From contig ONZJ01000002.1 of assembly GCA_900313005.1 (NCBI GenBank), positions 2,124,996 through 2,188,995 on the forward strand: a DNA stretch of 64,000 bases, read 5' to 3'. Shown piece after piece: positions 19,294 to 28,268 of the stretch. Source of the stretch: Rhodobacteraceae bacterium EL129 (GTDB lineage: Bacteria > Pseudomonadota > Alphaproteobacteria > Rhodobacterales > Rhodobacteraceae). The position numbers and the translations under genes are program-made. The notes below the pieces were generated by a model. It did not search any database. It saw only the letters and a program-made list of their open reading frames with translations, and was not told where the DNA came from. Every line of letters begins with the position of its first letter. Position 1 is the first letter of the stretch.

Positions 19294-20085
19294 TTAAAGG
19301 TTCTCGGGCTGTGGCATTCCGAGCACATGGAACCCGCTGTCAACGCGAATGATTTCGCCTGTGGTGCAGCTGCCAGCGTCAGACGCCAGGTAAACCGCCG
19401 TACCGCCCACAGCCTCAAGCGACGCGTTGCAGCGCAGGGGTGCATTTTCTTCGGAATGGCGGAATGTGCGGCGCGCGCCGCCGATAGCAGCCCCCGCGAG
19501 GGTTTTCATCGGTCCGGGTGAAATCGCATTGACGCGGATGTTGTCGGGCCCCAGATCATTGGCCAGATAGCGCGTGGCGCTTTCCAATGCGGCCTTGGCC
19601 ACGCCCATGACGTTATAGTTGGGCACTACCCGGTTGGATCCGCCATAGGTTAGCGTCAACAAGGTGCCACCGTTTGCTTTCATTAACGGATAGGCCCGGC
19701 GGGCCACTTCGATGAAGCTGTACGCCGAGATATCCAGCGAATGTTTGAAGTTTTCCCGGCTGGTGTTCAAAAACCGTCCGGTCAGTTCGGATTTGTCTGA
19801 AAACGCAATGGCGTGCACCACGAAGTCCAGCCTGTCCCACCGCGACGCCAGCTGTGCAAATGCGGTCTCCAGCGAGGCGTCATCGGTGACATCCACATCC
19901 ACCATGAAGTCCGAGCCCACCGATTGCGCGAGCGGCTCCAGCCGCTTGCCAAAGGCGTCGCCCTGATAGGTAAACGCCAGTTCAGCACCTGCGTCGGCCA
20001 TAGCCTTGGCAATCCCCCAGGCAATGGAGCGGTCGTTGGCCACGCCCATGATCAGGCCGCGTTTGCCTTTGAGTGACATGCTCAT
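19294..20085 (-). CDS. fabI: enoyl-ACP reductase [NADH]
   Basis: Last step of fatty-acid elongation. It is a short-chain-dehydrogenase-type reductase of 263 residues, with the FabI-type nucleotide motif GVANDRSIAWG (14-24), Tyr147 and the catalytic pair Tyr157/Lys164 (YNVMGVAK). The FabI fingerprint GGARRTFRH is near residue 207. It lies 6 bases after fabB in the fab cluster. Confidence 0.96.
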   Translation of the reverse strand: MSMSLKGKRGLIMGVANDRSIAWGIAKAMADAGAELAFTYQGDAFGKRLEPLAQSVGSDFMVDVDVTDDASLETAFAQLASRWDRLDFVVHAIAFSDKSELTGRFLNTSRENFKHSLDISAYSFIEVARRAYPLMKANGGTLLTLTYGGSNRVVPNYNVMGVAKAALESATRYLANDLGPDNIRVNAISPGPMKTLAGAAIGGARRTFRHSEENAPLRCNASLEAVGGTAVYLASDAGSCTTGEIIRVDSGFHVLGMPQPENL

Positions 20086-20091
20086 CTGGGA

Positions 20092-21321
20092 TTACTCTCT
20101 ATGTTTGCTCAGCAGCATCGAGCCATTCGTGCCGCCAAAGCCAAAGGAATTCGTCATCACCGTGTCCAGCCCGGCATTGTCCACGCGCGCCGTGGCGATC
20201 TCGGTCGCATTCAGGGCCGGATCAAGGGTTTCGACATTGATCGACGGGATGATGAAATCGTCTTGCAAGGCCAATAGGCAATAGATCGCCTCTTGCGCGC
20301 CAGTAGCGCCCTGAGAATGGCCCGTCATGGACTTTGTGGAGCTGATTGGAGGTGTGCTGCCTTCGCCAAAAACCCGTCGCACCGCTTCCACTTCGCCCAC
20401 ATCCCCCACAGGGGTCGAGGTGCCGTGCGCGTTGATATAGCTGACGGTGCGTCCCTCTGGCAGCGTGGCCAGCGCCCCGCGCATGGCGCGCTCTCCGCCT
20501 TCGCCCGAGGGGGCTACCATATCGGCCCCGTCTGAGGTGGCCGCAAACCCTGTGACCTCGGCGTAGATCTTGGCCCCGCGGGCCTTGGCACGCTCCAGAT
20601 CCTCAAGCACGACAATCGCACCGCCACCCGAGATAACGAAACCATCCCGGTCCGCGTCAAACGCGCGCGAGGCTCTTTCAGGCGTACCGTTATATTTCGA
20701 TGACATCGCGCCCATGGCGTCAAACAGACAGCTGAGCGTCCAGTCCAGTTCCTCTCCGCCACCTGCAAACATCACATCCTGCGCGCCCAATGCTATCTGC
20801 TGAGCGGCCATACCGATACAATGCAGCGAGGTGGAACAGGCCGAGGTGATCGAGAAATTCATACCCTTGATCTGATAGGCCGTGGCGAGGTTTGCGCTTA
20901 CCGTTGAGGACATGCATTTGGGCACCGCAAAAGGCCCGATCCGCTTTGTGGCCCCGGAGTTCAGCACCACCTGATGTGCGGTGAGCATCGCTGACGTGGA
21001 CGGACCGCCCGAGCCAGCGATCAGGCCGGTCGACGGGTTGACCACATCGCTTTCGTCGAGGCCGGCATCAGCAATCGCCTGACCCATGGCAATATGCGCA
21101 TAGGCACTGCCCGGCCCCATGAAACGCAGGGTGCGTTTGTCGACGTGCTCGGCCACATCAAGTTTAAGATCCCCGGCGATCTGGCTGCGAAAGCCATGTT
21201 CGATCATCGCCTCATTGGCGGTGATGCCGGATGTACCTGATTTAAGCGAGGCCATGACCTCCTCGGCATTGTTGCCAATGGATGAGACGATCCCCAGACC
21301 TGTAACGACGACTCGGCGCAT
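20092..21321 (-). CDS. fabB: beta-ketoacyl-ACP synthase I
   Basis: Condensing enzyme needed for unsaturated fatty-acid synthesis together with FabA. The 409-residue protein has Cys162 (SACSTS), His299 (NAHGTSTP), Lys330 and His335 (KSMTGHSQGA), the full catalytic set. It is normally adjacent to fabA in related genomes; here the two are separated by about 890 bases holding another gene and a repeat. Confidence 0.95.
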   Translation of the reverse strand: MRRVVVTGLGIVSSIGNNAEEVMASLKSGTSGITANEAMIEHGFRSQIAGDLKLDVAEHVDKRTLRFMGPGSAYAHIAMGQAIADAGLDESDVVNPSTGLIAGSGGPSTSAMLTAHQVVLNSGATKRIGPFAVPKCMSSTVSANLATAYQIKGMNFSITSACSTSLHCIGMAAQQIALGAQDVMFAGGGEELDWTLSCLFDAMGAMSSKYNGTPERASRAFDADRDGFVISGGGAIVVLEDLERAKARGAKIYAEVTGFAATSDGADMVAPSGEGGERAMRGALATLPEGRTVSYINAHGTSTPVGDVGEVEAVRRVFGEGSTPPISSTKSMTGHSQGATGAQEAIYCLLALQDDFIIPSINVETLDPALNATEIATARVDNAGLDTVMTNSFGFGGTNGSMLLSKHRE

Positions 21322-21424
21322 GCTGCCCCCTTGAGTTAAGGTGTTGGGTTCTGTTTAGGCCAGAGGGGTGTTGGGGGGCAAGTAGATAGCGTGGCAGTTG
21401 TTTGGATCGCCTTTGCCGGCAAAC

Positions 21425-21518
21425 GCCGCTTTATCGGCCCGGCCACCCACTGACCGACAGGGTATTGCTGCAGGCAATGTCCCGAGAGGTGTCAGCCCCT
21501 CCCGTGGGCTGGCGATGG
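21425..21518. repeat. REP-like element, copy 1
   Basis: Block 21425-21445 (GCCGCTTTATCGGCCCGGCC plus A) and block 21491-21518 (GTCAGCCC, then GGGCTGGCGAT, able to form a hairpin) are both shared with 28372-28424, where they lie next to each other. Here about 45 bases separate them. It sits at the downstream end of the DNA that interrupts the fabA-fabB pair. Confidence 0.6.
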
Positions 21519-21525
21519 CTCCGTC

Positions 21526-22182
21526 TCAACTTAAATCAGTATTTCGGGCGATCAGCGCCTCTAACCGTCCTCCAATGTCTTTCATGAATTGAATTGACCC
21601 TGGTCGAACTGCTTCATTCAGAAACGCACGCGCTTCATCAAATCGCAGAAGTTTAACACACGCTGCTGCCGCATACATGCTGGATTGCTTGGATTGGTGG
21701 AAGTTGCCAAGTTTTTCCCTTTTGCACCGGATCAAGCTCTCGTCACTCGCGTAACGCTCAAAAGCCAAAGGTATAATTGTCTCCAACTTTCGGGCAAACA
21801 CCATGATATCGGCTTCGCATGCTTTCCCCTTCGGTAAGAACACTCCCTTAGAATAACCTGACCAAACTCCATTGGAATCTAAATTAAACAGACTCGTTTG
21901 AAAGTGGCATCTCCCGACTCCGACTGGCAGATGCTTCCTGCTGTGTTCATCGAAGCCTGCTTGACGCAAAAAACCCATAAGATCATCCAGCTCACGAGAG
22001 AAAAAGCCGATACATAACTCAAAATAGTAAAGCCCATCATCTCCGTGCTTGCTTGAGCGCACTTCGACTTGGGTCAGCCAATTACTATCTCCTTCGAGGT
22101 GCCAGATAAAATCAAACTTCTCGAACCCTAACCGTTTCAAAGCCGGGTAGATGTGTTTTCTGATTTGAGGAGATAGCGACAT
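21526..22182 (-). CDS. DUF4304-like protein inserted between fabA and fabB
   Basis: A 218-residue protein of unknown function whose N-terminal half resembles the DUF4304 family (IYPALKRLGFEKFDFIW, then Y-Y-F-E-L-C-I-G-F-F-S). No signal peptide or membrane segment is seen. The C-terminal 60 residues look helical (AAAACVKLLRFDEARAFLNE). The start is the ATG at 22182 with AAGGAG 7 bases before it. The base composition is clearly more AT-rich than the flanking fab genes. It lies 30 bases after fabA on the same strand, so it is likely transcribed from the fabA promoter. Some DUF4304-type proteins occur in toxin-immunity settings, but nothing here proves that role. Confidence 0.6.
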   Translation of the reverse strand: MSLSPQIRKHIYPALKRLGFEKFDFIWHLEGDSNWLTQVEVRSSKHGDDGLYYFELCIGFFSRELDDLMGFLRQAGFDEHSRKHLPVGVGRCHFQTSLFNLDSNGVWSGYSKGVFLPKGKACEADIMVFARKLETIIPLAFERYASDESLIRCKREKLGNFHQSKQSSMYAAAACVKLLRFDEARAFLNEAVRPGSIQFMKDIGGRLEALIARNTDLS

Positions 22183-22212
22183 CAAGTGGCTCCTTAACCC
22201 AAGAACCGATTG

Positions 22213-22722
22213 TCAACTCTCGCTCAACGCCACTTTCATATCCTTGACTTCATAGATCACCTCGCCGTCCGCCTCGACGATGCCGTCGGCCACGCCCATG
22301 GTCAGGCGACGGGTCTGGATGGCCTTGGTGAAATCAATCTTATAGGTCAGCATCTTGCGATCGGGCCGCACCATGCCTTTCAGCTTCACTTCGCCTACGC
22401 CCAGCGCATAGCCGCGACCGGGCCAGCCGCGCCAGCCCAAGTTGAAGCCGGTAAGTTGCCACAGACCATCAAGGCCCAGACAGCCCGGCATGATCGGGTT
22501 GCCGGGGAAATGGCAATCGAAGAACCAAAGCGACGGATCAATATCGAATTCAGCCAGCACATGCCCTTTGCCATGTGCGCCACCATCACCCGAAATATCC
22601 GTAATCCGGTCCATCATCAGCATGGGTGGTTCGGGCAATTGCGCATTGCCGGGGCCAAAAAGATCGCCTCGGGCGCATTTCAGCAAGTCGTCTTTGTCAA
22701 AACTGCTCGGATAGTCGGCCAT
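22213..22722 (-). CDS. fabA: 3-hydroxydecanoyl-ACP dehydratase/isomerase
   Basis: Introduces the cis double bond for anaerobic-type unsaturated fatty-acid synthesis. The ATG at 22722 (MADYPSS, 169 residues) has AGGAG upstream and matches family length. The catalytic His71 is in [13 protein letters not shown], and Asp85 follows in CLGLDG. It is divergent from irr across 172 bases. Confidence 0.95.
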   Translation of the reverse strand: MADYPSSFDKDDLLKCARGDLFGPGNAQLPEPPMLMMDRITDISGDGGAHGKGHVLAEFDIDPSLWFFDCHFPGNPIMPGCLGLDGLWQLTGFNLGWRGWPGRGYALGVGEVKLKGMVRPDRKMLTYKIDFTKAIQTRRLTMGVADGIVEADGEVIYEVKDMKVALSES

Positions 22723-22836
22723 GAGAGCGGCTCCTCTTTTGTCCGTCATTCGGTCGTTGTTCCCCTCTAGCATCCGGCCCTTGACCCTTGCAAGCCTGTG
22801 TGGACGTGACCGCATGCCGCAAGAGGGCTAAAATCA

Positions 22837-22866
22837 TTGGCAAATCCGGGAAACGCAGCCTATATT
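22837..22866 (+). promoter_or_regulatory. probable sigma-70 promoter of irr
   Basis: TTGGCA at 22837-22842 and TATATT at 22861-22866 with an 18-base spacer, ending 28 bases before the irr start codon. I could not recognise a clear Irr or iron-control box around it. Confidence 0.5.
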
Positions 22867-22894
22867 GCGCCTAGGACAACGGAGCAAGCCGACC

Positions 22895-23311
22895 ATGACA
22901 CCGCAAGCCCTTTCCCGTGGCACCGACTGGCTGAACGGCGCAGGATTACGCCCGACCCGTCAGCGCGTGGCCTTGGCCGCCTTGCTTGTAGGCGATGGCA
23001 ATCACCGCCATGTCACGGCAGAAAGCCTGTTTTGCGCCACCAAAGACACTGGGGAAAGCGTCTCATTGGCGACTGTATACAACACGTTGCGCGCTTTTTG
23101 TGATGCGGGGTTGTTGCAGGAGGTCACAGTGGATGGCTCCAAAAGCTACTTTGACACCAACACGCACGACCACCCGCATTTCTTCTGGGAAGACGAACAG
23201 CATCTGACCGACGCCCCGGCGGACGATCTGGTGATTTCGCGCTTGCCAAAGGCCCCCGACGGGGCCGAGATTGCCAGCGTTGATGTGGTAATCCGCCTGC
23301 GCCGGAAATGA
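22895..23311 (+). CDS. irr: Fur-family iron response regulator Irr
   Basis: Haem/iron-responsive transcription factor of alphaproteobacteria. The 138-residue product (ATG at 22895, GGAG ahead) has the Fur winged-helix (LRPTRQRVALAALL ... VSLATVYNTLRAF). The histidine-rich metal/haem motif is HDHPHFFWEDEQH (91-103), in the place where Fur has H-H-D-H. The N-terminal haem regulatory Cys-Pro motif known in Bradyrhizobium is absent, as is usual in Rhodobacterales. Its stop overlaps the next gene as ATGA. The divergent position next to fabA is common in the group. Confidence 0.9.
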   Translation: MTPQALSRGTDWLNGAGLRPTRQRVALAALLVGDGNHRHVTAESLFCATKDTGESVSLATVYNTLRAFCDAGLLQEVTVDGSKSYFDTNTHDHPHFFWEDEQHLTDAPADDLVISRLPKAPDGAEIASVDVVIRLRRK

Positions 23312-24123
23312 ATCGCACGCGTGGCAACGCGTCCACGCAGATCATCTGGCTGTCTGATCTACATTTTGAACGCGACGGCCTTGTTCAAGGCCATGACCCC
23401 CGTTTGCGCCTTGATGCTGCGATCGCCCATATCAATACGCACTATAGAGGGGCTGAGGCCTGTTTGATCACCGGCGATATGGTCGATACCGCGACGCACG
23501 AGAATTACCAGGATCTGCGCCAAAGGCTGGAGCAATTGGCGATGCCCTGGTGGCCCATGACCGGCAATCATGACAAGCGGGCCTTGTTTTTGCAGCACAT
23601 GCCACAACCCTCGGGCGGGCAGGAGGGCTTTGCGCAATATGCCATTGATCTGCAGGCCGCGCGCCTCATCTGTCTCGATAGCTTGTGGGAGGGCGAAGAT
23701 GCGGGCCACTTGTGTGATGCGCGGCTGGTATGGCTCGAAGCTCGTCTGAATGAACGCCAGGAAGTGCCCGCGCTGATCTTTCTGCACCACCCGCCTCTTG
23801 ATCTGGGCCTGCCAATGCTGGACCCGGACCGCTTGCAGAACGGAGATACCCTGCTGCGGCTGCTCGCACGGTATCCTCACGTGACACAGCTATGTTGCGG
23901 TCATGTCCACCGGCCAATTTCAGGCCGCATCGGCGCGTTGAGCTACGCCACCATCCGCGCTGTGCTCTATCAGGCCCCACCCCCAGTACCCGCATGGGAT
24001 TGGGACAGTTTCAATCCCCCTATGGAAGCCCCTGATTTTGGTGTTATCACGGTTTCGTCCGGGGATATCTCAATTCAGTTTGCCGAATTTTGCCCGGCAG
24101 AGTATGGCATCAAGGACGCTTGA
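23308..24123 (+). CDS. calcineurin-like phosphodiesterase (CpdA/Icc family)
   Basis: Metal-dependent phosphoesterase of 271 residues, possibly a cyclic-nucleotide phosphodiesterase. Metal-binding motifs in order are SDLHF (Asp17, His19), TGDMVD (Asp57), TGNHD (Asn87, His88), FLHHPP and CGHVHRP. It is translationally coupled to irr (ATGA overlap), which suggests shared regulation. The actual substrate is not settled by the sequence. Confidence 0.85.
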   Translation: MNRTRGNASTQIIWLSDLHFERDGLVQGHDPRLRLDAAIAHINTHYRGAEACLITGDMVDTATHENYQDLRQRLEQLAMPWWPMTGNHDKRALFLQHMPQPSGGQEGFAQYAIDLQAARLICLDSLWEGEDAGHLCDARLVWLEARLNERQEVPALIFLHHPPLDLGLPMLDPDRLQNGDTLLRLLARYPHVTQLCCGHVHRPISGRIGALSYATIRAVLYQAPPPVPAWDWDSFNPPMEAPDFGVITVSSGDISIQFAEFCPAEYGIKDA

Positions 24124-24147
24124 TCCGCCCCCAAGAAAGACATTCAA

Positions 24148-25137
24148 ATGCGCGCCATCAGCTATTCCAAGTTCGGTCCTGCCTCTGAGGTGTTGGAGCA
24201 GGTCGATTTACCCACGCCCACCCCTGCCGTGGGCGAGGTTCTGGTGCGGCTGGCGTTTTCGGGTGTGAACCCGTCCGATGCCAAGGCCCGCGCCGGATCG
24301 CGTCCAGGTGTGACCAAGCCCGCGTTTCATCAGATCGTACCGCATTCCGACGGCGCCGGCGTGATCGAATCCGTGGGCGAGGGTGTGGACCCTGCCCGCG
24401 TAGGTCAGCGGGTTTGGATCTGGAATGGCCAATGGCAGCGCGCTTTTGGAACGGCGGCAGAGTACATCACCTTGTCTGAAGGACAGGCCGTGCATCTGCC
24501 AGATGCGATCAGCCTTGAGATAGGCGCCACCTTGGGCATCCCGGGCTTGACCGCTGCGCATACAGTCTTTGGCGGCGGCGATGTGGCGGGGAAAACGCTG
24601 CTGATTTCCGGCGGTGCAGGCGCCGTTGGCCACAACGCGGTGCAACTGGCCAAATGGGGAGGAGCAAACGTGATTACCACGTGTTCCGCCGAGGCAATGG
24701 ACCGGGTGCGCGCAGCGGGTGCAGACCATGTGCTCGATTACACCAGTGGCACGTTGGCCGAAGACATTTTGAAGGCCACAAACGGGCAAGGCGTTGACCG
24801 CGCAGTCGAGGTGGAGTTTGGCGCAAACGCCGCTCTGCTGGCCGAGGTCCTGCGGCCCAATGGATCAGTTGCCGCTTACGGGTCCGGCAAAGACATGGCA
24901 CCCACGCTACCCTTTGGCCCTTACCTTTTCAAAGCGATCACCATCGACATTGTATTGATCTATTTGCTGCCCGACGCACCGCGGCAGAAAGCCATCAACA
25001 GATTGCACTTGGCCTTGACCGAAGGTGGCCTGACCCCCGCCATTCATGCGCAATATGCCCTAAAGGACGCTGCGACCGCCCAGGATGCCGTGATGACACC
25101 TGGCCGTACCGGGGCGGTGTTGCTCGACCTCAGCTGA
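24148..25137 (+). CDS. zinc-independent quinone oxidoreductase (MDR family)
   Basis: NADPH-dependent reductase of the quinone oxidoreductase/zeta-crystallin branch, 329 residues. It has a GroES-like N-terminal domain (to about 125) and a Rossmann domain with GGAGAVGHNAVQLAKWGG. The structural Cys cluster of zinc alcohol dehydrogenases is missing, which supports the zinc-free branch. The 3' end overlaps the convergent FKBP gene by 8 bases. Confidence 0.88.
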   Translation: MRAISYSKFGPASEVLEQVDLPTPTPAVGEVLVRLAFSGVNPSDAKARAGSRPGVTKPAFHQIVPHSDGAGVIESVGEGVDPARVGQRVWIWNGQWQRAFGTAAEYITLSEGQAVHLPDAISLEIGATLGIPGLTAAHTVFGGGDVAGKTLLISGGAGAVGHNAVQLAKWGGANVITTCSAEAMDRVRAAGADHVLDYTSGTLAEDILKATNGQGVDRAVEVEFGANAALLAEVLRPNGSVAAYGSGKDMAPTLPFGPYLFKAITIDIVLIYLLPDAPRQKAINRLHLALTEGGLTPAIHAQYALKDAATAQDAVMTPGRTGAVLLDLS

Positions 25138-25561
25138 TCGACATGATTTCGATGTCAAAGATCAGATCGCGGCCGGCCAGCGGATGATTGGCGTCCAGCG
25201 TCACCTCGTCATCGGTCACCTGGGTGATCACAACGGGCATCACCTGCCCCCCATCGGGCGAGCGTAGCTGTAGCTGAGTGCCCACCTCCATGGGAATATC
25301 ATCGGGAAACTCAGACCGAGGTACCGCCTGCTGGTTGGCCGGGTCAATCGGGCCATAGGCCTGATCCACTGGCACGTTGACTGTTTTCTTGTCCCCCACG
25401 GCCATGCCGGGGATCGCCGCATCCAAGCCTGGAATGATCTGACCAGATCCGACAGCGAATTCCAGCGGGTCGCGCCCGTCAGAGCTGTCAAAGATCGACC
25501 CGTCCGAAAGGGTGCCTGTGTAGTGCATTGCAACGGTATCGCCCGCTTTGGCCTGGGTCAT
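25130..25561 (-). CDS. FKBP-type peptidyl-prolyl isomerase (SlyD-like)
   Basis: Cytosolic prolyl isomerase/chaperone. The 143-residue product from the ATG at 25561 begins MTQAKAGDTVAMHYTGTL, the classic start of SlyD-type FKBPs. The inserted flap domain (about 70-125) is present, and LDANHPLAGRDLIFDIE closes the fold. The His-rich C-terminal tail of E. coli SlyD is absent. Confidence 0.92.
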   Translation of the reverse strand: MTQAKAGDTVAMHYTGTLSDGSIFDSSDGRDPLEFAVGSGQIIPGLDAAIPGMAVGDKKTVNVPVDQAYGPIDPANQQAVPRSEFPDDIPMEVGTQLQLRSPDGGQVMPVVITQVTDDEVTLDANHPLAGRDLIFDIEIMSIS

Positions 25562-25786
25562 GAGGTATCCTGTCTGAAATCGTATAAAGTGTTCCGGACC
25601 GTAGAGAGAGAGGTCCGCGAGTGTAACGGCAGAGCCTCCCCGTAATCCGCAATCGGCATCCGGCCCATTTACTGGAGTTACCCGCACGAGAGCAACGCGC
25701 CGGTCGATTGTGCCATAACAATTCCGCTCTTTTCCCCCTTGCCCGTCCGTGCCACTCTATTTCGCAACCGAAAGGACCGCTTCACA

Positions 25787-26470
25787 ATGCCGATCACCAC
25801 CTGTATCTTTGACGCCTATGGCACCCTGTTTGACGTGGCTGCCGCTGCGCGGATCGTGGCGCAGGAACCGGGGCGTGAGGCATTTGCCAAACACTGGCCA
25901 CAGATTGCCCAACACTGGCGCCTGAAACAGCTGCAATACACATGGTTGCGCGCTGTGATGAACCAGCACTGCGATTTTTGGGATGTGACCCAGGACGGGC
26001 TGGATTGGGCGCTTGAGGCAGAAGGATTGCGCGGTGATGAAGATCTGCGTGCCCGCCTGTTGGCGCTCTATTGGGAGTTGGAAGCCTACGGCGAAGTACC
26101 TGCTATGCTGGCCGCGCTCAAAGCGAAGGGGATGAACACCGCAATCCTCTCGAACGGCTCGCCCAAGATGCTGGACGGGGCCGTGCAATCAGCGGGGATT
26201 GGCGATGTTCTCGACGATGTGCTGTCCGTCGAAAGCGTGGGCATCTTCAAACCCGCCGATGTGGTCTATGATCTGGTCTGTGGCCGCTTTGGCTGTGTGA
26301 GGGACGAAGTGCTGTTTGTCTCCTCCAACGGCTGGGATGCCGCCGCCGCTGCGGGCTATGGCTTCACCACCGCCTGGGTCAACCGCGCAGGCGAGCCGAT
26401 GGACCGCTTGCCTGCAAAACCGCATCATATCCTGAGTGATTTGACCGGCATACCGGATTTGGCCATCTGA
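25787..26470 (+). CDS. haloacid dehalogenase, type II (HAD superfamily)
   Basis: Hydrolase with the HAD fold, 227 residues, opening MPITTCIFDAYGTLFD, where Asp9 is the nucleophile. It also has a Ser/Asn motif (LSNGS), Lys (FKPADVVY) and the S-S-N-G-W-D motif typical of L-2-haloacid dehalogenases. The ATG at 25787 is preferred, with AAAGGA upstream. The stop overlaps the next start (TGATG). Halogenated substrates are plausible in a marine bacterium but not proven. Confidence 0.88.
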   Translation: MPITTCIFDAYGTLFDVAAAARIVAQEPGREAFAKHWPQIAQHWRLKQLQYTWLRAVMNQHCDFWDVTQDGLDWALEAEGLRGDEDLRARLLALYWELEAYGEVPAMLAALKAKGMNTAILSNGSPKMLDGAVQSAGIGDVLDDVLSVESVGIFKPADVVYDLVCGRFGCVRDEVLFVSSNGWDAAAAAGYGFTTAWVNRAGEPMDRLPAKPHHILSDLTGIPDLAI

Positions 26471-27303
26471 TGGCGCGGTTTACCACCTCAGACGGGCTAA
26501 GCTTGCACTACGAGGGCCAAGGCGACGGGCCTGCGGTGCTCTGTTTGGCGGGGCTCACGCGCAATATCGCGGACTTCACCTATCTGGTGCCACATCTGCC
26601 CGAGCACCGCGTGATCCGGATGGATTACCGAGGACGTGGGCAATCGGAGTACGCCAAGGATTACATGAGCTACAACATCCTGCGCGAAGGACAGGATGCG
26701 ATCGAACTGATGGATCACTTGGGACTGGAAAGAGTGACACTGATGGGCACTTCGCGCGGTGGGTTGATTGCCATGGCGTTGAGTGTGACGCATCCGGGCC
26801 GTCTGAACGGGGTGATCCTAAATGATATAGGACCTGAGGTCACAGACCTCGGCATTCAGCGGATCATGGAATATGTGGGCAAGGAGCCCCCGTTTGCCAA
26901 TCTGAACGAGGCTGCTTTGGCCTTGCAGGCCGGATTTGCCGCCAGTTTCCCCGATGTGCCCGCCGCGCGCTGGCGCGAACAGGCCGCGTTCATGTGGACA
27001 GACAAACCTGGCGGCGGAGTCGGCTTGCGCTATGACGCCAAGCTGCGCGACGCGCTGATCGGACAGGCTGGCGTGGGCGATGTTCCCGATCTGTGGCAGC
27101 TCTTTGATGGGTTAAAGGACCTGCCGCTCGCAACGATACGCGGGGCAAACTCTGATCTCTTTGCCTCGGACACTTTCGATAAAATGGCGCGACGCCACCC
27201 TGACATGATTGGCGTGACGGTGCCAAATCGAGGCCATGTTCCCTTTCTGGACGAACCCGAAGCCCTGTCTGCGATCCACCAATTGCTGGAGAAAATTAAA
27301 TGA
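26470..27303 (+). CDS. alpha/beta hydrolase
   Basis: Soluble hydrolase of 277 residues. The nucleophile Ser95 sits in GTSRGG, the oxyanion region is CLAGLTRN and the C-terminal His in NRGHVPFLDEPEA. It is translationally coupled to the HAD gene upstream and to the PLP dehydratase downstream (ATGA overlap), so the three form one operon. The substrate is unknown. Confidence 0.87.
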   Translation: MARFTTSDGLSLHYEGQGDGPAVLCLAGLTRNIADFTYLVPHLPEHRVIRMDYRGRGQSEYAKDYMSYNILREGQDAIELMDHLGLERVTLMGTSRGGLIAMALSVTHPGRLNGVILNDIGPEVTDLGIQRIMEYVGKEPPFANLNEAALALQAGFAASFPDVPAARWREQAAFMWTDKPGGGVGLRYDAKLRDALIGQAGVGDVPDLWQLFDGLKDLPLATIRGANSDLFASDTFDKMARRHPDMIGVTVPNRGHVPFLDEPEALSAIHQLLEKIK

Positions 27304-28268
27304 ACATCGACATGATCCGTGCTGCGGCCGAACGTCTCAAAGGGCACGCGCGCCGCACGCCATTGCTTTCGTCCCCGTTCATTGACGAGTTGGCTGGGCG
27401 GCGCGTAATGGTCAAAGCGGAATGCCTGCAACACACAGGCAGCTTTAAATATCGTGGCGGCCGTTCGGCCGTGTCGGCGCTGGATGATGCGACGCGAGCG
27501 AAGGGTGTGCTGGCCTTCTCATCCGGCAATCACGCGCAGGGCGTGGCCTTGGCAGCGCAGCAATATAGCGTGCCTGCTGTGATCATCATGCCCGCTGACG
27601 CCCCGAAGATGAAGATCGACAACACCCGCGCGCTGGGTGCCGAAGTGGTGCTTTATGACCGTGCCGGAGGGGAAAGCCGCGAGGCGGTGGGAGAGAAAAT
27701 CCAATCTGAGCGCGATCTGACGCTGATCAAACCCTATGATGAGCCGCAAGTCATTGCCGGCCAAGGCACCACCGGTCTGGAAATCGCGGAACAAGCACGG
27801 AAGGCCGGCGTGACCGAGGCGGATGTGCTGGTGTGCTGTGGCGGCGGAGGTTTGACCTCGGGCATCGCCATGGCGCTTGAGGCTGAGGCCCCAGGCCTGC
27901 GTGCGCGTCCTGTTGAGCCAGAAGGATTTGACGATGTCACTCGCTCCTTAGCCTCGGGCCATATCGAGACCAACAATGCGCAGTCTGGTAATATCTGCGA
28001 CGCGATCCTGACGCCCTCGCCCGGCCAGATCACCTTTCCGATCATGCAGCGCCTGTGTGGCCCGGGGTTGGTGATTACCGAAGAGGAGGCGCTGCAAGCC
28101 ATGGCGATTGCGTGGCAACGGCTGAAAGTCGTGGCAGAACCCGGTGGGGCTGCGGCCCTTGCCGCCGCCTTGTTCCGCAAGGATCACATTGAAGGCGATG
28201 CGGTGATCGTCACGATTTCCGGTGGGAATGTGGATAGCGATGTGTTCCTGGCCGCATTAAGTCTTTGA
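27300..28268 (+). CDS. threonine/serine dehydratase-like PLP enzyme
   Basis: Fold-type II PLP enzyme of 322 residues. The Schiff-base lysine is Lys50 in GSFKYRGG, the substrate loop is SSGNHAQG and the phosphate-binding glycine loop is CCGGGGLTSG. Its length fits catabolic threonine dehydratase or serine racemase without the C-terminal ACT domain of IlvA. Third gene of the HAD-hydrolase-dehydratase operon. Confidence 0.9.
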   Translation: MNIDMIRAAAERLKGHARRTPLLSSPFIDELAGRRVMVKAECLQHTGSFKYRGGRSAVSALDDATRAKGVLAFSSGNHAQGVALAAQQYSVPAVIIMPADAPKMKIDNTRALGAEVVLYDRAGGESREAVGEKIQSERDLTLIKPYDEPQVIAGQGTTGLEIAEQARKAGVTEADVLVCCGGGGLTSGIAMALEAEAPGLRARPVEPEGFDDVTRSLASGHIETNNAQSGNICDAILTPSPGQITFPIMQRLCGPGLVITEEEALQAMAIAWQRLKVVAEPGGAAALAAALFRKDHIEGDAVIVTISGGNVDSDVFLAALSL

